Part shown: piece by piece, positions 43,244 through 51,887 of the stretch
Numbering within the stretch: the stretch's first letter is position 1
Layout of the letters: each line of letters opens with the position of its first letter
Source of the DNA: M3007 sp044230315
GTDB taxonomy: Bacteria > Bacteroidota > Bacteroidia > Chitinophagales > Saprospiraceae
DNA length: 64,000 nt
Assembly (NCBI GenBank): GCA_044230315.1
Contig: JBGARJ010000008.1
Coordinates: forward strand, 1-64,000
Reading direction: 5' to 3'
Notes under the pieces: model-generated
What the model saw: only the letters and a program-made list of their open reading frames with translations
Told to the model about the DNA's origin: nothing
Databases searched by the model: none
Position numbers and translations under genes: made by a program

Positions 43244-43837
43244 ATGCGAAAAATAGTGGTGTTATCCATGATCACCTTAGATGGCGTAATGCAGGCGCCG
43301 GGTGGGCCTGAGGAGGATACCTCGCGCGGCTTCAAATATGGCGGCTGGGTAGCGCCGTATGGTGACGAAGTTTATGGGAAGGTGGTGCAAAAAGAGATGG
43401 AACCGGCAGATTATCTTTTAGGCCGTAAAACATTTGAGAATTGGGCCGGCTACTGGCCCGGACATGCAGACTTGTGGCCGGGTATTAATGATGGTACAAA
43501 ATACGTCTTGTCAAAGACCATGGAAAAATCGGGCTGGAAAAATTCCGTATTCCTTCAAAGCGTAGCGAATATCAAAAAACTCAAGCATTCAGTCGGTTCT
43601 GATATTCAGGTTTTGGGCAGCAGTGATCTCATTCATCTGCTACTTCAGCATGACCTGGTAGACGAGCTCCGGCTCAAAATTCACCCGCTGGTCCTTGGTA
43701 AAGGGAAAAAATTGTTTGACGATGGCATAGTTCCGGCAGCATTTACTTTACTCGAGAGTGTTGTCACCCCAGGTGGCGTTATTATTGTCCATTACAAGCG
43801 CGCCGGGGAAGTCAAGACCGGAAGAGTTGGCGCATAG
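43244..43837 (+). CDS. Dihydrofolate reductase-like (RibD C-terminal domain) protein, paralogue
   Basis: 197 aa. MRKIVVLSMITLDGVMQAPG, EEDTSRGFKYGGWVAPYGDE, YLLGRKTFENWAGYWPGHAD, SDIQVLGSSDLIHLLLQHDL and HPLVLGKGKKLFDDG. It aligns end to end with the product of 41159, including the shared tail KRAGEVKTGRVGA. The divergence is well beyond recent duplication, so the two may be independently acquired family members. NADPH-binding DHFR fold; substrate unknown. Confidence 0.92.
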   Translation: MRKIVVLSMITLDGVMQAPGGPEEDTSRGFKYGGWVAPYGDEVYGKVVQKEMEPADYLLGRKTFENWAGYWPGHADLWPGINDGTKYVLSKTMEKSGWKNSVFLQSVANIKKLKHSVGSDIQVLGSSDLIHLLLQHDLVDELRLKIHPLVLGKGKKLFDDGIVPAAFTLLESVVTPGGVIIVHYKRAGEVKTGRVGA

Positions 43838-43880
43838 AACATCCCTGGAGATTTCTTACCGGGCCAAAACGGTTCCTTTA

Positions 43881-44041
43881 AGAACATGTTTGGATTTTCA
43901 TGCTGAGGCGAAAATGGAAAAATTTAATTTCAGACAAGGCAAATTTTGCAGGCGTATGCGGGCAATCCGCCGAAAAATTTAACGCAGTATGAAATTAAAT
44001 TTTCTATTTGCAGCCCAGCGATGAAATTCCAAACATGTTCT
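43881..44041 (+). mobile_element. MITE-like element A, copy 5 (161 bp)
   Basis: Full-length + orientation copy with intact tips, 43 bp after the stop at 43837. It occupies most of the 358-bp gap before arr; 44042-44196 shows nothing further. Confidence 0.85.
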
Positions 44042-44196
44042 AAAATTAGGCTATGTCGAACAGACCGAAAATTTCAATCGAGAAGAATTGGACAATAAGC
44101 GTCGGTTTTTGGCCCCGGAGCGCCCATAAAGTATTCAATTGTTGGTGTCGATCTATCCAAAACGCACGTTAACTTGAAAATATTTATATTCAATAA

Positions 44197-44643
44197 ATGC
44201 AAATAAACAAAAGCAGGAACAAGGCGAAAGCGTCTGTCAACGACCAGGATACACCGATTTTCTATCATGGGACGAAGGCCAACCTGAAGCCGGGAGACCT
44301 GATCGAAGCCGGCTTCAACTCAAACTACGGCAAGTGGAAGAAGGCCTCTTTTGTCTACCTGACCGCTACCCTGGATGCCGCTATCTGGGGCGCCGAACTT
44401 GCCCTGGGCGAAGGCCCCGGTAAAATTTATACGGTGGAGCCGACAGGCCCATTTGAAGACGATCCCAATCTGACGGACAAAAAGTTCCCGGGCAACCCGA
44501 CAAAGTCATACCGCTCCCGGGACCCACTGCGGGTCACCGGCGAGGTCGTGGAATGGCAGGGGCACTCCCCAGAGACGCTCAACGCCATGAAAGCGCATCT
44601 TGAGCGGCTGAAGGAACTGGGTATTGAAGCAATCGAGGATTGA
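44197..44643 (+). CDS. arr: Rifampin ADP-ribosyltransferase (Arr family)
   Basis: 148 aa, the usual Arr size plus a short basic leader. Arr hallmarks are FYHGTKANLKPGDLIEAGFN (catalytic His 24), NYGKWKKASFVYLTATLDAA, WGAELALGEGPGKIYTVEPT and GPFEDDPNLTDKKFPGNPTK with the conserved Asp. SRDPLRVTGEV completes the family pattern. Arr enzymes transfer ADP-ribose from NAD+ to rifamycins. The family is well known both as chromosomal genes and as integron cassettes (arr-2 type). It is the last + strand gene of the array. It is more GC-rich than its neighbours, so a distinct origin is likely. Confidence 0.95.
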   Translation: MQINKSRNKAKASVNDQDTPIFYHGTKANLKPGDLIEAGFNSNYGKWKKASFVYLTATLDAAIWGAELALGEGPGKIYTVEPTGPFEDDPNLTDKKFPGNPTKSYRSRDPLRVTGEVVEWQGHSPETLNAMKAHLERLKELGIEAIED

Positions 44644-44735
44644 GTCCCTATCCAAAAACTGACGTTAAATAGTTCTGGGCCCAAAATATGCCTGGGTTGG
44701 TGGGGCCGGCATACAATGAGTCACCCCTACCCGCC

Positions 44736-47700
44736 TCAACGCAACAGCAGCACCTTCCCTTCCAGCACCGGCGCCTTGCCATCGTACGACATGCCTTCCC
44801 AAAGCCGGCCATTGACATAGCGCCCGCGGCCTTTCCACCAATAGAGGCCCTGGGGCAAGGGCGTTCCGTTGAAGGTGCCGTCCCAGTATTCTACCGGCAT
44901 GCCTTTTTCGATCTTGCTGGTGTGCCATACCCGCTGGCCGTTGGAGGCAAATATGGCCATCTCGAACTCCGCCAGGCCGGCGCCCATGGGTTGAAAATAC
45001 CGCGAGCCGGGATCGCCGGAATCGGGCGACAAGGCGTTGGGAATGTACAGCGTGCCAAAACGTTCGGGCATGATCTGAACCGCTGCGGTATCGCTGCATC
45101 CGCTGCCGTTGGTCGCGATCAAGGTGACGATCCTGGGGCCGTTTTCCACAAAACGGTGCACCGGATTGCGCAGATTGGAGCTGTCGCCGTCGCCGAAATC
45201 CCAATGCCAGTGGGTAGCGTTGGCGGATGCATCGAAGAAGCGGAGGATGCCGTTGGGGGTCACCGTAGTGTCCGTCAGTTCGGCATAAGTAAACCCTGCC
45301 GTAGGGGTGAGCAGCACCTGCACGAAGTTGTCGAACCGCAGGGAATCGAAACAAATGGAGTCGGCGCTGGCGTACAGGGTCACCGGGTATACGCCCGCCT
45401 GCCCGAATACGTGCAGCGGCTCCGCCTCGTCAGAAGTGCCGCCGTCGCCAAAATCCCAGGCGTACTGGTTCACCCCGAAAGACGCATTCTCAAATAGCAC
45501 CGCCAGTGGGCTGCAACCCCGGGCGTTCCCGATGCTGAAATCGAGTACGGGTTTCGTATAGACTTTTACGGTCTGTACCGTGGTATCGCGGCAATGGTAA
45601 CCGTTTTCGGCCATGAGTTCGACGCTCAGGGTCATCGGGTCGGGCACGCTGATGCTCGGATTGGCCAGGTTTGAACCGCCCAGGGGGCCGAAATCCCACA
45701 GGTAGTTGCCGGCATTAAGCGACAGGTTCTGCAACTGGATTACGGCGGGCGTGGTACAAAGATCGGCCTGATCGTACTGGAACTGCGCAGTTGGTTTGGG
45801 AAACACATTCACCGGCGCATACGACCAGGTATTCCGGCAACCGAACAGGTCGGCCATTTCCAGGCGCACTGTAAACGCGCCGGCGCTTTCATAGGTATGC
45901 GTTGGCGAAAACTCGGTGGAAAAGGCCCCGTCGCCGAAATCCCAAACGTAAAAATTCGTGCCGCTACTGGTGTTCAGGGCGTGAAAAACAAAAGGCTGAC
46001 AGCCAAAACTGTCCAGCACGGTCGCCGAAGGATTGGGCAGCGGTTTCACCTCGATGGTGTGGCTGCTGCTGGCGGTACAGGCATTGGCGACCGAGGTTCC
46101 GGTCAGGGTGATCGTGAAAAAGCCGGTTTGCGCGTACACATGCGCAGGCGAGGTATGCGTGGAATCGCGGGAGCCGTCGCCAAAATCCCAGACGCTGCCC
46201 GCCAGGTTTTGGGAGGTATTGTTCAGGTGAAGGGTGTCGCCCTGGCATCCGTAGGCCGCATGCGCAAAAGAGACTACGGGTTGCGGCAGCACCGTGACCG
46301 TGACCGCCGCCGTGTCGGCGCCACAACCGTTGTTGGCAAATTCCTGAATGGTGTACTGGCCAGGCTGTTCGTAGATGTGGATCACCGTATCGCCGCTAAC
46401 GAGATTGCCGTCGCCGAGGTTCCAGCTCACGTTGGTCCCGGTGGTACTGTAATCGGTCAAATGCACGGTGAGCGGCTGGCAGCCGCTCAGGGTATCGGTA
46501 TTGAAAAAGGCGTTCACCTCGTTGGGTTTGACCAGCACGGTATGCGTAACGGTATCCGTCCCGCAACCGTTTCCAGCCACCAGGGTGATAGAATAAGTGG
46601 AATCGTGGTCCGACGCGTAAAACACCTGCTGCGGCAACTGGAAACCCGAGCCGGCCGCCGCGCCGTTGATGTACCAATTGAAAAAATCGGGCTCGCCAAC
46701 CGTTACATTGTTGAAATTGACCTCCATGGGCGAGCAGCCACTGCTGAAATCGGTGCCGAAGTTCGCCTGCGGGCGCGGATGCACAGTAATTACTTGCTCC
46801 AAGGCGGCCATGCCGCATTGATTGACCGCTTGCAGTACGATCGTATAGGTGGTATCGTGCAAACCCGTGCCAAACACAATGGGCCCGGGCTGATCAATGG
46901 TATCGCGCTGGCCATTGCCGTAATCCCACACGTACATCGCGCCGGCCATCACGTTCTTATTGTCGATGTTCAGGGTCAGATCGGCGCAACCCTCCGTCCG
47001 GTCCGTGGTGAAAACGGCGGTGGGCGGCGGCACGATCTCCACGCTGCCCACGGCGGAGTCGCGGCAGCCTGCGGCGTTTTCCACCAGCAGGCTGATGGTA
47101 TAAGTACCCACCGTTTTGTAAATATGGATCGGCGCACAGGAATCGGCGCTGCTGCCGTCGCCGAAATCCCAGTGGCAAGTGCTGCCGGCGCTGCCGCTAA
47201 AGATGGCGCCGAGGTCGAAGGCCACGCCCACGCAGCGGTCGTCGATCTGACCGAGCACGGCGTCCGGGAGGGCCTGCACGGTTGCGGTAAGCGTATCGGT
47301 GCTGACGCAGGCGCTGGCCGTATCGAGTACGGAGTAGACCAGCGCGTGCTTCCCCGGACCGGCCAGCACCGGATCGAAGACCCCGGCGGCTGTCACACCT
47401 TTGCCCGCCCAATCGCCGCCGGCCGGTATGGCCGAAAGCGTCACGCTCCCGGCGTCGATGCAAAGCGCCTGATCGGGGCCCGCATCCACCGCCAGGCCGT
47501 TCACCAGAACAAACAAGGTATCCCGCGCTATACAATCGCCCGATCCGGTTTGAAAAACCAGGGGTACTGGGTGCTGGAGCAGGCTATCGGGAATGCCGCC
47601 GGGGTGGAACAGGCCCGACGGACTGACGCCGGGACCCGACCAGCCATTCCCGGCGGGCGTTGCCGTGAGTTGGACGGGCGGATTGCTGTTGCACTGATCC

Positions 47701-48920
47701 GGCACCGGCTGGAGGCTGACCGAGGGCAGGCTGATGATCGAAAACGTGTCGGCCTGGCTGACCGTGCCGCATCCCGCGACGGTGACCGTGACCTTGACGA
47801 TGTATTGGCCTACGCCATTGAAAAACACGGTGTCGGGGTTGGGGCCGCTACCCGTGGCGGGTGTGCCGCCCTGAAATTCCCAACTTACTTCGGGCATGCT
47901 GCCACCGATAGTGGCATTGGGCACGTACGCCAGCGGCCCGTTGTCGCAGGCGTCGGGCTTGGCCGGAAGGTTCAAACTGGGCGGCTCCAGCACGGTTATG
48001 ACGCTCTCCCATTCCGGATTCCCGCAACCATCCACGGCTAAATGGACCGTGTAGACGCCGGGCATGGTGAACAGGACTGCCGGTTCAACCGACAGGTTAT
48101 TCGTACCATTCACAAACGACCAGCCGGTAGCCGGGGAAATGTCCCAGGTCTGACCGAGCGCATTCGTAGAATTGTTGGTGAACACGACGGTATCCGGCGC
48201 ACACACGTTGGTTGCCGAGGCGGAGGCCCCGGCGCTGGCGGGGCCCGAACTGACGACATCGATGGCTGTACCACCCTGGCCGCAGGTGTTGGTGACCGTA
48301 AGGGACACATTGTAGGTCCCGGGATCGTTGAACACATAACCGGGCACATTCGGGCTGGTTATGGTATCGCCGTCGATGATCCACTGGTATTGTACGACGC
48401 CGTTGGCGCAAACGGAACTGGTAAAATCGATTTCCGAACCGGCACAGGTAACCAGGTCGGAGGCTGTTATGATCACCAGCGGCTTGAAACGCACCGCTAC
48501 CGGAAAGGTAATATAATTGAAACTTTTGGCGGTTCCGCAGTCTTTTTCCACCCCCATGCGCACCGTAAAGGTGATCTGGCCGCCAAACAGGCAGGTGTCG
48601 TTTGGAAAGACGTAGGCGTGCGAAAAGTTCGGCGGAAGCCCCTGAAAGGCTTCGCAGGTGCCGTCGCCCCAGTCGATGTACGTCATAGTGATCTCATTGG
48701 CCGGGCTGGAGTTGTTTTCCACCACGACCGTTTCACCTGCACAGAAAATGGTGGGTTGGTCGGGCGCCAGGCCGCCGGACGCCTGAATGTCGCCGCAGTC
48801 ATTGTTGAGTTTCCAGTTGGGGTTCCCGCATTGGGCGCGGAGCGTATGGGTGGGGAAGATCGCGATCAGAAAAGACAGGGCACAGGTCCACGGAATAAAA
48901 GAGGAGATTATGGCGCGCAT
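44736..48920 (-). CDS. Giant PKD-repeat secreted protein with T9SS type B (CHU_C-like) sorting domain
   Basis: 1394 aa with a signal peptide ending THTLRAQC. The body is a string of PKD domains of about 85 residues, best seen as WDFGDG-type cores with HxY partners: HWDFGDGSSADSCAPIHIY, VWDFGDGSRDSTHTSPAHVY, VWDFGDGAFSTEFSPTHTY, AWDFGDGGTSDEAEPLHVF and HWDFGDGDSSNLRNPVHRF. There are at least eight such cores. The last 95 residues (FGTLYIPNALSPDSGDPGSR ... LPQGLYWWKGRGRY) are the gliding-motility-associated type B sorting domain. It lies 66 bp downstream of the PorP/SprF-like gene on the same strand, the usual cargo-partner layout. Likely a surface adhesin or filament. Confidence 0.93.
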   Translation of the reverse strand: MRAIISSFIPWTCALSFLIAIFPTHTLRAQCGNPNWKLNNDCGDIQASGGLAPDQPTIFCAGETVVVENNSSPANEITMTYIDWGDGTCEAFQGLPPNFSHAYVFPNDTCLFGGQITFTVRMGVEKDCGTAKSFNYITFPVAVRFKPLVIITASDLVTCAGSEIDFTSSVCANGVVQYQWIIDGDTITSPNVPGYVFNDPGTYNVSLTVTNTCGQGGTAIDVVSSGPASAGASASATNVCAPDTVVFTNNSTNALGQTWDISPATGWSFVNGTNNLSVEPAVLFTMPGVYTVHLAVDGCGNPEWESVITVLEPPSLNLPAKPDACDNGPLAYVPNATIGGSMPEVSWEFQGGTPATGSGPNPDTVFFNGVGQYIVKVTVTVAGCGTVSQADTFSIISLPSVSLQPVPDQCNSNPPVQLTATPAGNGWSGPGVSPSGLFHPGGIPDSLLQHPVPLVFQTGSGDCIARDTLFVLVNGLAVDAGPDQALCIDAGSVTLSAIPAGGDWAGKGVTAAGVFDPVLAGPGKHALVYSVLDTASACVSTDTLTATVQALPDAVLGQIDDRCVGVAFDLGAIFSGSAGSTCHWDFGDGSSADSCAPIHIYKTVGTYTISLLVENAAGCRDSAVGSVEIVPPPTAVFTTDRTEGCADLTLNIDNKNVMAGAMYVWDYGNGQRDTIDQPGPIVFGTGLHDTTYTIVLQAVNQCGMAALEQVITVHPRPQANFGTDFSSGCSPMEVNFNNVTVGEPDFFNWYINGAAAGSGFQLPQQVFYASDHDSTYSITLVAGNGCGTDTVTHTVLVKPNEVNAFFNTDTLSGCQPLTVHLTDYSTTGTNVSWNLGDGNLVSGDTVIHIYEQPGQYTIQEFANNGCGADTAAVTVTVLPQPVVSFAHAAYGCQGDTLHLNNTSQNLAGSVWDFGDGSRDSTHTSPAHVYAQTGFFTITLTGTSVANACTASSSHTIEVKPLPNPSATVLDSFGCQPFVFHALNTSSGTNFYVWDFGDGAFSTEFSPTHTYESAGAFTVRLEMADLFGCRNTWSYAPVNVFPKPTAQFQYDQADLCTTPAVIQLQNLSLNAGNYLWDFGPLGGSNLANPSISVPDPMTLSVELMAENGYHCRDTTVQTVKVYTKPVLDFSIGNARGCSPLAVLFENASFGVNQYAWDFGDGGTSDEAEPLHVFGQAGVYPVTLYASADSICFDSLRFDNFVQVLLTPTAGFTYAELTDTTVTPNGILRFFDASANATHWHWDFGDGDSSNLRNPVHRFVENGPRIVTLIATNGSGCSDTAAVQIMPERFGTLYIPNALSPDSGDPGSRYFQPMGAGLAEFEMAIFASNGQRVWHTSKIEKGMPVEYWDGTFNGTPLPQGLYWWKGRGRYVNGRLWEGMSYDGKAPVLEGKVLLLR

Positions 48921-48986
48921 GATTTTCTTTTTAGCAATAAATAATGCGTTGGAAGTGGCTTACATGGAGCAGGCTGGTGTCTCGCT

Positions 48987-50063
48987 TTAATAGAAACCGC
49001 GGTACCCTTTTCCGGCAAAATGGAAGCAATCCGTGCGGCCCTTCTTTTTGGAGGAGCGGCCCGAAAACACGCAGGCTTTGTCGAAACGAAAACTCAGCAT
49101 GAGTTCATGCGCGCCGCCGGAGGCCGTCTGGTCCAGTCCGCTTAGGGCGCCGTCAAAGCCGTATTGAAGGGTGCAGTCGGCATCGCCCAGTTGGAAATCC
49201 GCGCCGACGCAGATCGTGAGGGCATGGGTGTTGCCGAAATTGAACGGCGCCTGGTTGAACTGGTACAACAGGCCCAGGTGTGCGGCTTCGTATTGGGCGA
49301 TGAGGCCCAGGGTGCTGCGCTGCAATACCGATTCCCATTCGAAGCGGCCGAGGATGTGGAGGTAGAGCACCGGTTTGCTGAGGTATTGGCCGGACACCGG
49401 CGCCGTCACAGCCAGGTGGGCAGTGATTCGCGGCGGCCGGCGGTAGTCGAGTTGTTCAAACGACGCATTCCTGCTGCCGCCGAACTGGTGCACGGCTGCG
49501 CCGACGCTCAGGGGCCAATCCCGGCCGCCCATTCGGGCGCTGCCGCGGAACACCGCGCCGGCGCCCAGGTTGAAGGTCTCGACCCGGCTGCCGTCTTGTT
49601 GAAAATAAGGCCCGGCGCTACCCTGAACGCCGAATATGGGGTCCAGTTGGCCGGAAAACAGCAGATTGTCGTAATCCACCCGGTGTTGCCCCACTCCGGC
49701 TTGCAGGGCGCCGTGCACCGACCAGTTTTTGGGCGAGCCGAAAAAACCGCCGATTTGCAGCCCCACCTCCTGCTGGCGATAGTTGAAAAGCGATTCGCCG
49801 ACATCGCTGGCATAAATGCCGAAGCCCAGCGGCAGGGCACAGGTGCGGAGCGATGCAGCGGCAAACGCCGTGTGCAACCCGCCCTGGATTTGGCCCCATT
49901 GCCGGCGATAACCGGTATTGAGTTCCAAGCCAGATGAAGCCGACACGTAGGCCGGATTTAAGGATGGACGGTGGGCGTAAAATTGGGAAAAGGAAGGGGA
50001 CTGCGCCCCAAGGTACGTCGCCGACAAAAGCGCGGCAACGCACAACGTAGGAAGATTGTACAT
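48987..50063 (-). CDS. PorP/SprF family outer-membrane protein
   Basis: 358 aa with a signal peptide (LPTLCVAALLSATYLGAQ). The family start is QSPSFSQFYAHRPSLNPAYV, followed by NTGYRRQWGQIQGGLHTAFA. Alternating beta strands with Gly and aromatic residues predict an outer-membrane barrel. The family links to T9SS type B cargo and helps anchor or export it in SprB/SprF-like pairs. It is upstream of and probably co-transcribed with the 1394-aa PKD protein. A -7 element TATATTTG lies 83 bp upstream. The last 30 residues are basic and Ser/Lys-rich (SGRSSKKKGR), an unusual tail for a barrel. Confidence 0.9.
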   Translation of the reverse strand: MYNLPTLCVAALLSATYLGAQSPSFSQFYAHRPSLNPAYVSASSGLELNTGYRRQWGQIQGGLHTAFAAASLRTCALPLGFGIYASDVGESLFNYRQQEVGLQIGGFFGSPKNWSVHGALQAGVGQHRVDYDNLLFSGQLDPIFGVQGSAGPYFQQDGSRVETFNLGAGAVFRGSARMGGRDWPLSVGAAVHQFGGSRNASFEQLDYRRPPRITAHLAVTAPVSGQYLSKPVLYLHILGRFEWESVLQRSTLGLIAQYEAAHLGLLYQFNQAPFNFGNTHALTICVGADFQLGDADCTLQYGFDGALSGLDQTASGGAHELMLSFRFDKACVFSGRSSKKKGRTDCFHFAGKGYRGFY

Positions 50064-50145
50064 CGGTCGAAGGCAGATTGTTGATAATCAGGATTAAAAG
50101 CGGAGCGGCCTGTTGCTTCAGAGCCAGTCCTGAAAAACCAGAAAG

Positions 50146-50153
50146 CAAATATA
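50146..50153 (-). promoter_or_regulatory. Bacteroidota -7 promoter element
   Basis: TATATTTG on the - strand, 83 bp upstream of the PorP/SprF start. Probably drives the two-gene adhesin unit. Confidence 0.5.
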
Positions 50154-50346
50154 AGAAACAGCGGCCGAAAAGGAAAGGGCAGCCGTGAAATTTAGCGCTG
50201 GGTTAATCTTCCCCTTTCAACGGCCGGCCGGCCGCGGAGCGCCTGTGTGGCATCTGCAAATTCGCCTACAATATTTGAGGGATCACCGCCAACCTGGCAG
50301 CGCGCAAGGAATCGCACGGCGAAGCGGGGCGCGTTAACATCTGCAT

Positions 50347-50470
50347 TCAACTACCCTCTGCCGGCAGCACAAAATACACGCCCACCTCTCCTTTCCCTTT
50401 GGTGCTGATCATGCCGCGGTACAGGTTGCCACAAAGGAACGGTGATACAAACGCGTAGAGTTTTTCAAAG
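50347..50470 (-). pseudogene. C-terminal remnant of a class III nucleotide cyclase
   Basis: The last 40 codons read FEKLYAFVSPFLCGNLYRGM followed by ISTKGKGEVGVYFVLP. This is the characteristic C-terminal end of class III cyclase domains (YRG.I..KGKGE..VYFV). Upstream in the same frame no cyclase core is present, so only the tail survives. The rest of the gap 50064-50646 shows nothing else coding. Confidence 0.5.
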
Positions 50471-50574
50471 GCAGGTAAATGTGCCCGTGTTCCAGTTATC
50501 GACAGATTGCTCCTTCGGCAACCGGTGGTAAAGGAGCGACGACTTAAAAAAACGACCGGGCGGTTTAGAACCTG

Positions 50575-50582
50575 TAACTTTG
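50575..50582 (+). promoter_or_regulatory. Bacteroidota -7 promoter element
   Basis: TAACTTTG, 64 bp before the start at 50647. Transcription would begin at about 50590, disfavouring the in-frame ATG at 50590. Confidence 0.45.
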
Positions 50583-50646
50583 TTAGGTCATGCCGGGCCA
50601 TGCCCATACCCTATATAAACGGAACGTTATCACTAACTGGAATGCA

Positions 50647-51267
50647 ATGCGTATAGAAAAAGCAAACCTTGAATTTGAAGATATCGAACTCCTGCAAGCG
50701 GCGGTCCGGGCCTTCAATTGGGATCACAGGAACACATCCCGAAAATGCGCGTTAAAACTCAATCCATCCGGCATACACGAAATAACAGTGGAAGACCACG
50801 GGAACTTAATCCCGTTCGGGTTATTTGAGATCGGAAGGTACATTGGTTATCGCCAGATGTATACCAATTACCGGATCCGCTTAGGGGGATGGCGGAAATC
50901 TTTCCACCGGACAATATTTGAGGGCGATTTTTATCCCCAGGAAGAAATGATGCCGTTAATGCTAAATGGAGCGGATGGAATCACTTTACAGCTAAAGTCG
51001 GCAACCGGATACGATTCCGGAATCGAGACCATACGACCTTTTTTAAGCCAGGAGGATTTCCAGGGCATAACCAAGTTTAGCCAATTCAGGGAGATCAAAC
51101 ATCCTAATGCCACCGACTATAAAACCAGGCAAAATCAAAAAATAAATTATTCGATTGTCGGCAAATACCTCTTGCTATTCGGGGTCGATATACGATACAC
51201 CCCTGCTTATTGCCGGATTGATTTGGAAACCGTATTTGAAATAAACAAACCGGAAAATGATTTTTAG
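50647..51267 (+). CDS. Hypothetical protein, first of an overlapping pair
   Basis: 206 aa from ATG 50647 (MRIEKANLEFEDIELLQAAV). No signal peptide or TM segment. Mixed alpha/beta: an N-terminal helix, strands (CALKLNPSGIHEITVEDHGN), RYIGYRQMYTNYRIRLGGWR, then DGITLQLKSATGYDSGIETI and QKINYSIVGKYLLLFGVDIR. No family recognised. The stop overlaps the next gene by 11 bp, so translational coupling is likely. Confidence 0.7.
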   Translation: MRIEKANLEFEDIELLQAAVRAFNWDHRNTSRKCALKLNPSGIHEITVEDHGNLIPFGLFEIGRYIGYRQMYTNYRIRLGGWRKSFHRTIFEGDFYPQEEMMPLMLNGADGITLQLKSATGYDSGIETIRPFLSQEDFQGITKFSQFREIKHPNATDYKTRQNQKINYSIVGKYLLLFGVDIRYTPAYCRIDLETVFEINKPENDF

Positions 51268-51472
51268 GATAATAGTCGACGACGTTGATTTTACAATAAG
51301 GTTTTTGAACGGTTTCAACGAACGATACAATACGGAATTTGAATTGATTGAAGTTCATTGGGACGAAGTCGTTTTCCTATCGATCGAATCAAATGATTCC
51401 AATAACGAGGACATCGTCAAACTCGGAATTGAATATGCGAAATCAGCAGCGATCAATCGAATAGAAAAATAA
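51257..51472 (+). CDS. Small hypothetical protein, second of an overlapping pair
   Basis: 71 aa. MIFRIIVDDVDFTIRFLNGF, then ELIEVHWDEVVFLSIESND and an acidic helix, rich in Asp/Glu and Asn. The start lies inside the preceding gene, an arrangement seen in toxin-immunity or two-component small complexes, but no such family is recognised. AT-rich compared with flanking chromosome. Confidence 0.6.
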   Translation: MIFRIIVDDVDFTIRFLNGFNERYNTEFELIEVHWDEVVFLSIESNDSNNEDIVKLGIEYAKSAAINRIEK

Positions 51473-51509
51473 AAACTAATTTCCATCGGATATACAGACC
51501 ATTCTGACT

Positions 51510-51887
51510 ATGATGAAAATCGCTTCAATCGGTTTATGGATCTCAGGGTTGGGTTTTGGCCTTCCATGCATGTATAGTATTTGGTATTTCCTGAAAACCC
51601 GAACCATCGCCAGCGTAATGGGGTTTCCGGCTTATGGCAACGGACCGTTTGAGCGAATTGGGGTCTATACCACTGTGCCGCTGCTGGCCGGATTCCTGCT
51701 GGTCTGCATGTTGGAGTGTCTATGCGGTTGGGGCTTGTGGCGCGGTGAAAAGGGGTGTGGGTTACTTTCCCTTGCCATTATACCAGCCGAGATGCTGTTC
51801 TTTATCGGCTTTGCACTTCCGTTCGGCCCCCTGTTTATTGGTATCCGAACCGTTTTGCTTTGGTGTACCTGGAATGCGTTGCATTAG
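51510..51887 (+). CDS. Small hypothetical membrane protein
   Basis: 125 aa with four hydrophobic segments: IGLWISGLGFGLPCMYSIWY, VYTTVPLLAGFLLVCMLECL, LLSLAIIPAEMLFFIGFALP and GPLFIGIRTVLLWCTW. Short polar loops and no known family. The TAG stop (51885-51887) overlaps the first bases of MITE element A; without the insertion the reading frame may have ended elsewhere. Confidence 0.7.
   Translation: MMKIASIGLWISGLGFGLPCMYSIWYFLKTRTIASVMGFPAYGNGPFERIGVYTTVPLLAGFLLVCMLECLCGWGLWRGEKGCGLLSLAIIPAEMLFFIGFALPFGPLFIGIRTVLLWCTWNALH

Noticed and set aside
45897..48041. Long + strand open frame (over 700 codons) inside the PKD gene
   Set aside because: Antisense to the strongly supported PKD protein, Arg/His/Gly-rich, no recognisable domain.
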